NCBI RefSeq assembly: GCF_001665835.1
Contig: NZ_LZSX01000081.1
Span: 28,474-92,473, forward strand
From: Mycobacterium colombiense
GTDB lineage: Bacteria; Actinomycetota; Actinomycetes; Mycobacteriales; Mycobacteriaceae
Length of the DNA: 64,000 nt
Direction of reading: 5' to 3'
Part shown: piece after piece, positions 33,801-42,030 of the stretch
How the letters are laid out: each line of letters opens with the position of its first letter
Numbering within the stretch: the stretch's first letter is position 1
The notes under the pieces: model-generated
Told to the model about the DNA's origin: nothing
Databases searched by the model: none
Seen by the model: the letters and a program-made list of their open reading frames with translations, nothing else
Program-made: the position numbers and the translations under genes

Positions 33801-34993
33801 TCCTTGCCGGTGTAGATCGGGTTCATGTCCCGGGTCTGCGGCGACGGCACGCGCTCGCGCTGCGCCAGTTCGGCGCGCACCGCCGCGAAGAACTCGCACG
33901 GCAGCGCGCACACGAAGCGCGGCCAGGTGTAGCGCGCGGCCCAGTCGCGGTGGATGTCGGTGACCCACTTGTTGGGCGGGGTGTAGTCGGTGCCGACCGG
34001 CAGCAGCACGTTGCGGGTCAGCGCGACCTTCTTGAGCTGATCGAACAGCTCGTAGGTAGCTTTCTCGGCCTCGCCCAGCGACGCCGCGGAGTCCATCCAC
34101 CAACCCGCCGAATAGTGCGCGGGCATGTAGTGGGTGAGCAGGCCGTGGCCCGACGGCGAGATCCACTCGAACTCGCTGGCGAACTGCATGCGCTCGACAT
34201 CGCCGTCGCCCAGGGCCGGGCCCCACTGGTGGTGCGGTCCCCTGGCCCACGAGCTCGACGTCAGGCCGGCGTCGGCGGCCATCCCCGGGAATTGCGGATC
34301 GTGGCCGAACACATCCAGCTGCCACGCGGTGGCCGGGTTCGCTCCCATGACGTGGCGTTGAAAACCCATGCCGTGCACCAGGTTTCGAATCGTCGTTTCC
34401 GGGCTGGTGAGGTTGGTGTTGGGTTCGTTGTAGGTGCCGCCCATCACCTCGACGCGGCCCTGGCCGATGAACCGGCGCAGATCGGCCCGGTCTTCGGGGC
34501 GGGTGTCCCAGTACGGCTTGAGGTAGTCGACCTCGGCCAGCACGAACTTGTACTCGGGGTCGCGGCGCGCCATCTCCAGATGCGCATGCACCAGGTCGAA
34601 GCCGTTGGTCTGGCGGGCCCGGCCCGGCGGGTCCTCGGTCCACTCGCTGGTGTAGGCGCCCTGGGTGTTCCACCACACCGGGTCGTAGTGGAAGTGGCTG
34701 ACCATGAACATGGTCCAGCCGGGCTCGGCCACGGTGAACTCGAACGGCAGCCGCTGACCGCCGGCGTGCGCCCGCGCGGGCCGGCGCTGGCCGACGACGG
34801 CCTCGTCGACGCTCACCGCCACCTCGACGACCTCGCGCCCGGGCTCGGCGACCGCGCGCCCGCGCAGTCCGCGGCCGTCGATGCGGATCGGCGTGGGTTC
34901 GGCGCACTCGGACACCGTGACGCGGACCAGCTGCAGCGGCGCGTCCGGGGGTCCGACGAAGAGCTCGGTCGACTCGGCGTTGGTTATTTGCAT
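30836..34993 (-). CDS. Alpha-mannosidase, glycoside hydrolase family 38 (Rv0648-like)
   Basis: 1385 aa. The GH38 catalytic domain starts near residue 90: MFMVSHFHYDPVWWNTQG carries the zinc/substrate His-Asp pair, and QLDVFGHDPQFPGMAADAG carries the probable nucleophile Asp. The middle and beta-rich C-terminal domains (about 700-1385) fit retaining alpha-mannosidases, with extra C-terminal modules. There is no obvious signal peptide. It would trim alpha-mannosyl units from glycans or lipoglycans. First gene of an operon with the SurA-like and ROK genes; divergent from the DinB gene over a 55-base gap. Confidence 0.92.
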   Translation of the reverse strand: MQITNAESTELFVGPPDAPLQLVRVTVSECAEPTPIRIDGRGLRGRAVAEPGREVVEVAVSVDEAVVGQRRPARAHAGGQRLPFEFTVAEPGWTMFMVSHFHYDPVWWNTQGAYTSEWTEDPPGRARQTNGFDLVHAHLEMARRDPEYKFVLAEVDYLKPYWDTRPEDRADLRRFIGQGRVEVMGGTYNEPNTNLTSPETTIRNLVHGMGFQRHVMGANPATAWQLDVFGHDPQFPGMAADAGLTSSSWARGPHHQWGPALGDGDVERMQFASEFEWISPSGHGLLTHYMPAHYSAGWWMDSAASLGEAEKATYELFDQLKKVALTRNVLLPVGTDYTPPNKWVTDIHRDWAARYTWPRFVCALPCEFFAAVRAELAQRERVPSPQTRDMNPIYTGKDVSYIDTKQANRAAENAVLQAERFAVFAGLLTGAEYPQAALAKAWVQLVYGAHHDAITGSESDQVYLDLLTGWRDAWELGRAARDNSLALLSSGGEGDVIVWNPLTCRRTDIVTARLDPPLGARVRVLDADGAELAAHVEHDGRSVSWLAREVPSLGWRAYRLVPAPDRGEPAGWEPVAGSVIANEHYRLEVDPARGGGVASLIQDGRELIARGRVGNELAVYEEYPAHPSQGEGPWHLLPKGPVVCSSEKPARVQACHGPLGQRVVVHGRIGTLLCYTQTLTLWRGVARVDCRTTIDEFSGVDQLVRLRWPCPVPGAMPVSEVGDAVVGRGFALLHDGPAAVDTARHLWTLDNPAYGWFGVSSAARIRVGEGVRAVSVAEVVSPTEAMAGPLARELMVALVRAGVTATCSAAGKPRYGHLEVDSNLPDVRIALGGPARNAFAAAVLADAPEYADELERQLAATGRALVWVPAETPLDAVWVPDADLRPPRALPVLIIDGRDEDDLRAAIAALAGDLGDAEIAVTQRSPSQTDAFEDRTVALLNRGVPSFAVDTEGTLHTALMRSCTGWPSGIWIDDPRRTAPDGSNFQLQHWTHAFDYALVSGAGDWRRARIPARSAQFSQPLLAVTPGGLGAALPAAGSLLRVEPESVQLGALKAAGNPLTAGSAAPLDPNAVALRLVETIGARTPVAIDSDVATLRDLRRADLLETHPEPVSSVELRGYQVATVLARVDARVAAGATVLAPDAETAQPLYARYWLHNRGPAPLGGLPAVAHLHPPQASAEAAGKVTLRLSAACDSTDATLRGTVCLRCPDGWTARPAELPVTLRRGDHCYQDVVVSVPAHAEPGLYPVRAELRVTGDGVPASWCQPVEDVCVVTVGGSTGELVYLAHRPTEVTLAPGEAGALTVTVGSHAGADLALEAHLISPWGTWEWMGPGALGAVLPARGTVDLGFQLTPPAWLEPGRWWALVRIGCAGRLVYSPAVKVTVT

Positions 34994-35048
34994 GCCGAAA
35001 CCACCTGCATCCCCGCACCTTACGGCGCGCGAGACCTAGGATCGACCA

Positions 35049-35663
35049 ATGCCCGCCCTCGCCCCGCCGGTGGCCGACGAACGCAACGCGCTGCGCGAAT
35101 TCCTGGCGTTTCACCAGAGCGCGTATTTCGCGGTCAGCCATGGCCTCACCGACGATCAGGCCCGGTCCACGCCCTCGGTCAGCGCGCTGTCGATCGGCGG
35201 GCTGGTCAAGCACGCGACCGGGATGCAGCGCAGCTGGATGGCGCGCGTCGCCGCCGCACCGGACGCGCCGCCGAAAGACCCGCGCCCGTTCGAGCAGATC
35301 GCCACCGAGTTCGCCGACCAGCACGTGATGCGGCCCGACGAGACGCTGGCCGGGCTGCTGGGGGCGTTCGAGGCGCAGAACGCGACCTCGCTGCGGCTGG
35401 TGGAAACCGCCGACCTGGACGCCGCGGTGCCCGTTCCGCGGGACATCCCGTGGTTTCCCAAGAACCAGCAGGCCTGGTCGGTGCGCTGGGTGATCCTGCA
35501 CGTGATCAACGAGCTGGCCCGGCATGCCGGCCACGCCGACATCATCCGGGAGACGATCGACGGCGCCACCATGTACGAGTTGATCGCCGCGCGGGAGAAC
35601 TGGGCGATCGAGGGGTGGGTGCAGCCCTGGAGAAGCGGGGACACCGGCGGGCGCCCGAGTTAG
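35049..35663 (+). CDS. DinB-family protein
   Basis: 204 aa. A DinB/DUF664 four-helix bundle with metal-ligand histidines in GGLVKHATGM and INELARHAGHADIIRE. Members include mycothiol- and bacillithiol-dependent transferases, so a thiol-dependent detoxification role is possible but unproven. ATG at 35049. It lies 41 bases upstream of the ABC1 kinase on the same strand and may be in its operon. Confidence 0.85.
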   Translation: MPALAPPVADERNALREFLAFHQSAYFAVSHGLTDDQARSTPSVSALSIGGLVKHATGMQRSWMARVAAAPDAPPKDPRPFEQIATEFADQHVMRPDETLAGLLGAFEAQNATSLRLVETADLDAAVPVPRDIPWFPKNQQAWSVRWVILHVINELARHAGHADIIRETIDGATMYELIAARENWAIEGWVQPWRSGDTGGRPS

Positions 35664-35704
35664 AGGATTGGGCCTCATCCCTGCCGATTTGGCACACTGC
35701 ACAG

Positions 35705-37051
35705 ATGAGCTCCGCCAAACATCGAGAGGGCGCCAAGCTGGACCGGGTGCCGTTGCCGGTCGAAGCGGCCCGGGTTGCCGTGACAGGTTGGCAGGTCACC
35801 CGCACCGGCGCTCGCATCCTCACCAAGCTGCCGGGCAGGGGTCCGTGGCAGCAGAAGGTGATCAAGCAGCTCCCCCAGACCTTCGCCGACCTGGGGCCGA
35901 CGTACGTCAAGTTCGGCCAGATCATCGCGTCGAGTCCGGGCGCCTTCGGTGAATCGCTGTCCCGGGAATTCCGCGGCCTGCTCGACCGGGTGCCGCCCGC
36001 CGACGCCGACGAGGTGCACAAGCTCCTCGTCGAAGACCTCGGCGGCGACCCGTCGGAGTTGTTCGCCAAATGGGACGAGACGCCGTTCGCGTCGGCGTCC
36101 ATCGCGCAGGTGCACTACGCCACCCTGCACACCGGTGAGGAGGTCGTCGTCAAGATCCAGCGCCCGGGCATCCGGCGCCGGGTCGCGGCCGACCTGCAGA
36201 TCCTCAAGCGTTTCGCCCAGGCCGTCGAACTGGCCAAACTGGGCCGCCGGCTCTCGGCGCAGGACGTGGTCGCCGACTTCTCCGACAACCTGGCCGAGGA
36301 GCTGAACTTCCGGCTGGAGGCGCAGTCGATGGAGGCCTGGGTCTCGCATCTGCACGCCTCCCCGCTGGGCAAGAACATCCGGGTTCCGCAGGTGTTCTGG
36401 GACTTCACCAGCGACCGGGTGCTGACCATGGAGCGGGTGCACGGCATCCGCATCGACGACGTCGCCGCCATCCGCAAGGCCGGGTTCGACGGAACCGAGC
36501 TGGTCAAGGCGCTGCTGTTCTCGCTGTTCGAGGGTGGGCTGCGGCACGGGCTGTTCCACGGCGACCTGCACGCGGGCAACCTCTACGTCGACGGCCAGGG
36601 CCGCATCGTCTTCTTCGACTTCGGGATCATGGGCCGCATCGATCCCCGCACCCGCTGGCTGCTGCGCGAGCTGGTGTACGCGCTGCTGGTCAAGAAGGAC
36701 CACGCGGCGGCGGGCAAGATCGTCGTCCTGATGGGCGCCGTCGGCACCATGAAGCCGGAGGCCGAGGCCGCCAAGGACCTGGAGAAGTTCGCCACTCCGC
36801 TGACCATGTCGACGCTGGGCGACATGTCCTACGGCGATATCGGCCGGCAGCTGTCGGCGCTGGCCGACGCCTACGACGTCAAGCTCCCCCGCGAGCTGGT
36901 GCTGATCGGCAAGCAATTCCTCTACGTCGAGCGGTACATGAAGCTGCTGGCGCCCAAGTGGCAGATGATGTCGGATCCGCAGCTGACGGGCTATTTCGCG
37001 AACTTCATGGTCGAAGTCAGCCGCGAGCACTCCTCCGATGTCGAGGTATAG
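35705..37051 (+). CDS. ABC1/UbiB-family atypical kinase (Rv0647c-like)
   Basis: 448 aa. Family motifs are visible: VKFGQIIASSPGAF (KxGQ-type loop), ASIAQVHYA (the Ala-rich loop replacing the P-loop), VVVKIQRPGI, and the catalytic HGDLHAGNLYVDGQGRIVFF followed by FDFG. In other bacteria UbiB supports isoprenoid quinone metabolism; here the lipid partner is unknown. The stop at 37049-37051 overlaps the ribosome site of the next gene, so translation of lipG is probably linked. Confidence 0.92.
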   Translation: MSSAKHREGAKLDRVPLPVEAARVAVTGWQVTRTGARILTKLPGRGPWQQKVIKQLPQTFADLGPTYVKFGQIIASSPGAFGESLSREFRGLLDRVPPADADEVHKLLVEDLGGDPSELFAKWDETPFASASIAQVHYATLHTGEEVVVKIQRPGIRRRVAADLQILKRFAQAVELAKLGRRLSAQDVVADFSDNLAEELNFRLEAQSMEAWVSHLHASPLGKNIRVPQVFWDFTSDRVLTMERVHGIRIDDVAAIRKAGFDGTELVKALLFSLFEGGLRHGLFHGDLHAGNLYVDGQGRIVFFDFGIMGRIDPRTRWLLRELVYALLVKKDHAAAGKIVVLMGAVGTMKPEAEAAKDLEKFATPLTMSTLGDMSYGDIGRQLSALADAYDVKLPRELVLIGKQFLYVERYMKLLAPKWQMMSDPQLTGYFANFMVEVSREHSSDVEV

Positions 37052-37061
37052 GAGCTCTCTG

Positions 37062-37967
37062 GTGCAGGTCCGCACGGGGCATGCCATTTCCGGCGATCTG
37101 AAGCTGTACTACGAGGACATGGGCGACATCGACGACCCGCCCGTCCTGCTGATCATGGGGCTGGGCGCCCAGCTGCTGCTGTGGCGGGTCGCGTTCTGCG
37201 AAAAGCTGCTCGGCCACGGCCTGCGCGTCATCCGGTACGACAACCGCGACGTCGGCCTGTCCAGCAAGACGCAGCACCGCAGCTCGGGGCAGCCACTGGC
37301 GATCAGGCTGCTGCGGTCCTGGCTGGGTCTGCCCAGCCAGTCGGCATACCGGCTCGAAGACATGGCCGACGACGCCGCTGCCGTGCTGGATCATCTGGGC
37401 ATCGAGGCCGCCCACATCGTGGGCGCGTCGATGGGCGGCATGATCGCGCAGATCTTCGCCGCGCGATTCCGCGAGCGGACCAGGACCCTGGCGGTCATCT
37501 TCTCCAGCAACAATTCGGCGCTGCTGCCGCCGCCGGCCCCGCGCGCGCTGCTGGCACTGCTGAAGGGTCCGCCGCCGGACTCGCCGCGCGAGGTGATCAT
37601 CGACAACGCGGTGCGCGTCGGCAACATCATCGGCGGCCCGCGCTACCGCGTGCCCGAAGAGCAGGCCCGCGCCGAGGCCGCCGAGGGCTACGACCGCAAC
37701 TACTACCCCCAGGGTGTCGCCAGGCATTTCGGCGCGGTGCTGGGCAGCGGCAGCCTGCGTCGCTACAACCGCCAGACCACCGCGCCCACCGTGGTGATCC
37801 ACGGCCGCGCCGACAAGCTGATGCGGCCGTTCGGCGGGCGCGCCGTGGCGCGGGCCATCGACGGCGCCCGATTGGTGACATTCGACGGAATGGGTCATGA
37901 TCTTCCACAGCAGTTGTGGGATCAGGTGATCGGCGTGCTGACCAAAAACTTCAGCAGGGCCGGATAG
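37062..37967 (+). CDS. lipG: Alpha/beta hydrolase LipG
   Basis: 301 aa, the length of M. tuberculosis LipG. An alpha/beta hydrolase with the nucleophile elbow GASMGGMIAQ, a preceding DNRDVG segment, and a late catalytic His in DGMGHDLPQQ. It should cleave an ester, possibly of a lipid. GTG at 37062 is preferred over the in-frame ATG at 37038, because AGGAG lies seven bases upstream and the preceding stop lies between. It sits just before the mycolate methyltransferases, in the Rv0646c position. Confidence 0.9.
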   Translation: MQVRTGHAISGDLKLYYEDMGDIDDPPVLLIMGLGAQLLLWRVAFCEKLLGHGLRVIRYDNRDVGLSSKTQHRSSGQPLAIRLLRSWLGLPSQSAYRLEDMADDAAAVLDHLGIEAAHIVGASMGGMIAQIFAARFRERTRTLAVIFSSNNSALLPPPAPRALLALLKGPPPDSPREVIIDNAVRVGNIIGGPRYRVPEEQARAEAAEGYDRNYYPQGVARHFGAVLGSGSLRRYNRQTTAPTVVIHGRADKLMRPFGGRAVARAIDGARLVTFDGMGHDLPQQLWDQVIGVLTKNFSRAG

Positions 37968-38055
37968 CCAAAAACATTCGGTAGAAACGCATCCCCGTGA
38001 TTTTCAGTCCATGTCGCAGGGCTGTACGGTTGGCACAGAAGGGTGGGTGTCTCAA

Positions 38056-38916
38056 ATGGCCAAGCTGAAGCCGTATTACGAAGAATCGCAGGCGACCTAC
38101 GACATTTCGGATGACTTCTTCGCGCTGTTCCTCGACCCGAACATGGTGTACACCTGCGCCTACTTCGAAAACGACGACATGAGCCTGGAAGAGGCCCAGC
38201 TGGCCAAGATCGATCTGGCGCTGGACAAGATGAAACTCGAGCCGGGAATGACGGTGCTGGACGTCGGATGCGGCTGGGGCGGCGCCGTCGTCCGGGCGGT
38301 CGAGAAATACGACGTGAACGTCATCGGGATCACGTTGAGCCGCAACCACTACGCGCGCACCAAGGCGAGGCTGGAGGCGATCCCGACGACGCGGCGCACC
38401 GAGGCCCGGCTGCAGGGCTGGGAAGAGTTCGACGAGCAAGTCGATCGGATCATCAGCTTCGAGGCCTTCGACGCATTCAAAAAAGAACGCTGGCCCGCGT
38501 TCTGGGATTGGGCCTATAACACCCTTCCCGAAGGCAGCCGCATGCTGATGCACAGCATTTTCACGCATCCGCAGAACTACTGGCACGAGCACGGCATCAC
38601 GATCACGATGTCGGATCTGCGATTCTTGCGCTTCCTCGGCAAGGAGATTTTCCCGGGCGGGAACATGTGTGGCGAACCCGATATCGTCGACACTTCTCGG
38701 GCCAGCGGATTCTCGCTCGAGCACACGCAATATCTGCAGCCGCATTACGCGCGGACGCTGGACACCTGGGCGGCCAATCTCGCCGCCAACCGCGAACGCG
38801 CGATCGCGATCCAGTCCGAAGAGGTCTACGACCGATTCATGCGCTACCTGACCGGCTGCGCGGAGCTCTTCCGCAAGGGCATCTCCAACGTCGCCCAGTA
38901 CACGCTCACCAAGTAG
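38056..38916 (+). CDS. mmaA1: Mycolic acid methyltransferase MmaA1
   Basis: 286-aa SAM-dependent methyltransferase of the cyclopropane-synthase family. The SAM site VLDVGCGWGG is near residue 70. It has EEFDEQVDRIISFEAFDAFKK, where the AFDAF sequence resembles MmaA1, and a C-terminus GISNVAQYTLTK. MmaA1 adds a methyl next to a trans double bond and controls cis/trans mycolate ratios. ATG at 38056 with GAAGGGTGGG upstream. It is followed 195 bases later by mmaA4, with no mmaA2 or mmaA3 between them. Confidence 0.9.
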   Translation: MAKLKPYYEESQATYDISDDFFALFLDPNMVYTCAYFENDDMSLEEAQLAKIDLALDKMKLEPGMTVLDVGCGWGGAVVRAVEKYDVNVIGITLSRNHYARTKARLEAIPTTRRTEARLQGWEEFDEQVDRIISFEAFDAFKKERWPAFWDWAYNTLPEGSRMLMHSIFTHPQNYWHEHGITITMSDLRFLRFLGKEIFPGGNMCGEPDIVDTSRASGFSLEHTQYLQPHYARTLDTWAANLAANRERAIAIQSEEVYDRFMRYLTGCAELFRKGISNVAQYTLTK

Positions 38917-39111
38917 CGGGCGGGTGGGTGGACGCGAACCAGCCTGCCCTGGAAAAGTAGACTTCGTATCCGCGGTCGGGCCCGCGACGCGCACCTGCAC
39001 CGTTTTCGAGATTTCGCCTCAACGTTGGGTATCGTTGCAGGTCAAACGCGACCCCTCCGATGCGTGCGCGGGTTGTAGGAAGTGAACCTCATCCAGGAGA
39101 ACAGGACGAAA

Positions 39112-40008
39112 ATGGCTGAGCAACCGACTAGCCCGACGAAGACACGGACGCGTTCGGAGGACATCCAGGCGCATTACGACGTCTCCGACGACTTCTTCGG
39201 CCTGTTCCAGGACCCCTCCCGCATCTACAGCTGCGCCTACTTCGAGCGCGCCGACATGAGCCTGGAAGAGGCCCAGTACGCCAAGATCGACCTCAACCTG
39301 GACAAGCTGGACCTCAAGCCGGGCATGACCCTGCTGGACATCGGCTGCGGGTGGGGCACCACCATGAAGCGCGCCGTCGAGCGGTTCGACGTCAACGTCA
39401 TCGGCCTGACGCTGTCCAAGAACCAGCACGCCCGCGCCGAGGCGCTGCTCGATTCCATCGACACCGGCCGCTCGCGCCAGGTCCGCCTGCAGAACTGGGA
39501 GGACTTCAACGAGCCCGTCGACCGCATCGTGTCGATCGAGGCCTTCGAGCACTTCGGCCACGAGAACTACGACGACTTCTTCAAGCGGACCTTCGACATC
39601 ATGCCCGACGACGGCCGGATGACCGTTCAGAGCAGCGTCAGCTACCACCCGTACGACCTGGCCGCCCGCGGCAAGAAGCTGAGTTTCGAGACGGCCCGGT
39701 TCATCAAGTTCATCGTCACCGAGATCTTCCCGGGCGGCCGGCTGCCGACCACCCAGATGATGGTCGATCACGGCGAGAAGGCCGGATTTGTTGTGCCCGA
39801 ACCGCTTTCGCTGCGGCCGCACTACATCAAGACGCTGCACATCTGGAGCGACACGCTCGAGTCGAACCGGGACAAGGCCATCGAGGTCACCTCCGAAGAG
39901 GTGTACAACCGCTACATCAAGTACCTGCGCGGCTGCGAGCACTACTTCGGCGACGAGATGCTCGACGTCAGCCTGGTGACCTACCTCAAGCCCGGCGCGG
40001 CCGCCTGA
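39112..40008 (+). CDS. mmaA4: Hydroxymycolate-forming methyltransferase MmaA4
   Basis: 298 aa. Strongly similar in pattern to MmaA4: it starts MAEQPTSPTKTRTRSEDIQA, has LLDIGCGWGTTMKRAVER for SAM binding, QSSVSYHPYDLAARG in the active-site region, and ends YLKPGAAA. MmaA4 makes the hydroxymycolate that is precursor to keto and methoxy mycolates. A ribosome site AGGAC precedes the ATG. With no mmaA3 (O-methyltransferase) alongside, the product would be keto- rather than methoxymycolate, as in MAC. Confidence 0.92.
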   Translation: MAEQPTSPTKTRTRSEDIQAHYDVSDDFFGLFQDPSRIYSCAYFERADMSLEEAQYAKIDLNLDKLDLKPGMTLLDIGCGWGTTMKRAVERFDVNVIGLTLSKNQHARAEALLDSIDTGRSRQVRLQNWEDFNEPVDRIVSIEAFEHFGHENYDDFFKRTFDIMPDDGRMTVQSSVSYHPYDLAARGKKLSFETARFIKFIVTEIFPGGRLPTTQMMVDHGEKAGFVVPEPLSLRPHYIKTLHIWSDTLESNRDKAIEVTSEEVYNRYIKYLRGCEHYFGDEMLDVSLVTYLKPGAAA

Positions 40009-40021
40009 TTTTCGCGCCGCC

Positions 40022-40050
40022 TGTCGGATTAGCGCTGCGCGGTTCGTCGA
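40022..40050 (+). promoter_or_regulatory. ECF42-type promoter upstream of the DGPF gene
   Basis: TGTCGG (40022-40027), a 17-base spacer, then CGTCGA (40045-40050). This fits the TGTCGA / CGA-TC pattern reported for ECF42 sigma targets, which lie before DGPF genes. The sigma factor itself is two genes on. Confidence 0.6.
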
Positions 40051-40101
40051 GTAGGTAGAGAGTGGAGCAGACGGCTTCGCTCACTACCGGAGGTGACGAA
40101 C

Positions 40102-40800
40102 ATGCAGTACTTCGCCTTGTTGATCAGCAGGGAACAGGACCGTACGCCCGACGATGCCGCCACCGCGATGGCGGCCTGGGAGAACTTCCACGCCAAAGCC
40201 GGATCGGCGATCAAGGCCGGTGACGCGCTGGCCCCCGCCGCGGCGGCGGCGGTGATCACCGGCGGCCCGGACGCGCCGACCGTCACCGACGGCCCCTTCG
40301 CCGAGGCCGCCGAGGTGGCGTGCGGCTATTACGTCTTCGAAGCGGAAAACCTGGACGAAGCGCTGGCACTGGCGCGCGACGTCCCGATCGCCGCGTTCGG
40401 GGCCGTTGAGCTGTGGCCGGTGGTCCACTCGATCGAGCCGGCTCGCAAGCTGACCGGCAACGACTGGCTCGCGCTCCTGCTGGAACCGCCCGCCACCGCC
40501 CACACACCGGGCACCCCCGAGTGGGAGGCGGTCGCGGCCAAACACGCGGACCTGCACGCGGCCGCGGGCAACCACATCATCGGCGGCGCCGCATTGCACG
40601 ACCGCTCCACGGCGACGACCGTGCGGGTGCGCGACGGCGAGGTCCTCATCACGGACGGGCCCTACGTCGAGGGCGCCGAGATCGCGACCGGGATCTACCT
40701 ACTGGGCGCCGCCGACCGTGACGAGGCGGTCAAGATCGCGTCGATGATCCCCGCCTCGACCGTGCAGGTGCGCCAACTGGCGGGCATTTCCAGCCTGTAG
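40102..40800 (+). CDS. Tandem YCII-related (DGPF) protein linked to ECF42
   Basis: 232 aa made of two YCII-related domains: residues 1-115 with TDGPFAEAAEVACGYYVF and residues 118-232 with TDGPYVEGAEIATGIYLL. The DGPF signature is what names this family. These proteins are regularly encoded next to ECF42 sigma factors, and their chemistry is unresolved. ATG at 40102 has GGAGG eight bases upstream. It ends three bases before the sigma factor, so the pair forms an operon behind an ECF42-like promoter. Confidence 0.88.
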   Translation: MQYFALLISREQDRTPDDAATAMAAWENFHAKAGSAIKAGDALAPAAAAAVITGGPDAPTVTDGPFAEAAEVACGYYVFEAENLDEALALARDVPIAAFGAVELWPVVHSIEPARKLTGNDWLALLLEPPATAHTPGTPEWEAVAAKHADLHAAAGNHIIGGAALHDRSTATTVRVRDGEVLITDGPYVEGAEIATGIYLLGAADRDEAVKIASMIPASTVQVRQLAGISSL

Positions 40801-40803
40801 CGA

Positions 40804-42030
40804 ATGGCCGACCTGGACGGCGTCTTCCGCCGCGAATGGGGCCCGGCCGTGGCCGCGCTCGCGCGGTGGTCGGGTGACCTCACCGTCGCCGAGGACGCCG
40901 TCCAGGAGGCCTGCGCCGAGGCGCTGCGCACCTGGCCGCGGGACGGATTGCCCGAAAGCCCGGGCGGCTGGCTGGTGACCGTCGGCCGTAACCGCGCCCG
41001 GGACCGGCTGCGCCGCGAATCCGTGCGCCCCGGAAAGGAATTGGCGGCTTTGAAAAGCTACCTGGACGACATCAGGGCGCGCACCGATCGCACGGATCCG
41101 CATCCGGTACGCGACGACGAATTGCGGATGATGTTCACCTGCGCCCACCCGGCGCTGGACCGGCAATCGCAGTTGGCCCTCACGCTGAGGTTGGTATCCG
41201 GTTTGACCGTCGGCGAGATCGCGCGGGCGCTCCTGCAGTCCGAGGCGGCCATCGGTCAGCGAATCACGCGCGCCAAGAACAAGGTTCGGCACGCCAACAT
41301 CCCGCTGCGGGTGCCACCGGCCGAGCTGCTGCCCGAGCGCACGCCGCACGTGTTCGGTTGCGTCTATTCGGTGTTCACCGAGGGCTACTGGTCGACCGCG
41401 GGCCCGTCGGCCATCCGCGACGACCTGTGCGACGAAGGGATCCGGCTGGGCGCCGAGCTGTGCGCGCTGCTGCCCGGCGAGCCCGAGGCGCACGCGCTGT
41501 CCGCCCTGATGCTGCTGCATGATTCGCGGCGCGCGACCCGCGTGGACGACAGCGGAATGCTGGTGCCGCTCGAGGACCAGGACCGGCGCCGATGGGACCG
41601 GGGGCGCATTTCGCGCGGGCTCGAGCGGTTGCGTCGCGCCCAGGGCTCGACGGGCGCCTATCTGCCCCAGGCCGTGATCGCCGCGCTGCATGCCACGGCA
41701 CCGTCCTGGGAGCAGACCGACTGGGTGACCATCTGCGCCGCCTACGACCGGCTGTTCGGATTGACCGGCTCGCCGGTGGTGGCCGCCAACCGCGCGCTGG
41801 CGATCGGATTCCGCGACGGCCCCGACGCCGGCCTGGCAGCTCTGGACAAGGTGGCACACGATCCGCGGCTCACCCGGTCCAATCTCGTGGCGACCGTGCG
41901 CGCCGACCTGCTGCGGCGCGCGGGCCGACCCGCCGATGCGCTGCCCTGGTATCGAGAGGCGTTGGAGTCCAATGGATCCGACCCCGGCCGCGCGTTTCTG
42001 CGGCGGCGCATCGTCGAGTGCGGGGGTTAG
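40804..42030 (+). CDS. RNA polymerase sigma factor, ECF42 group
   Basis: 408 aa, long for an ECF sigma. Sigma2 region near residues 6-70 (SPGGWLVTVGRNRARDRLRR), sigma4 near 120-170 (GLTVGEIARALLQSEAAIGQ), then a ~230-residue C-terminal extension of TPR-like helices (for example GLAALDKVAHDP, DLLRRAGRPADALPW). This extension and the DGPF neighbour define group ECF42, where the C-domain is needed for activity instead of an anti-sigma factor. It ends overlapping the rplA tail by four bases, on opposite strands. Confidence 0.92.
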   Translation: MADLDGVFRREWGPAVAALARWSGDLTVAEDAVQEACAEALRTWPRDGLPESPGGWLVTVGRNRARDRLRRESVRPGKELAALKSYLDDIRARTDRTDPHPVRDDELRMMFTCAHPALDRQSQLALTLRLVSGLTVGEIARALLQSEAAIGQRITRAKNKVRHANIPLRVPPAELLPERTPHVFGCVYSVFTEGYWSTAGPSAIRDDLCDEGIRLGAELCALLPGEPEAHALSALMLLHDSRRATRVDDSGMLVPLEDQDRRRWDRGRISRGLERLRRAQGSTGAYLPQAVIAALHATAPSWEQTDWVTICAAYDRLFGLTGSPVVAANRALAIGFRDGPDAGLAALDKVAHDPRLTRSNLVATVRADLLRRAGRPADALPWYREALESNGSDPGRAFLRRRIVECGG

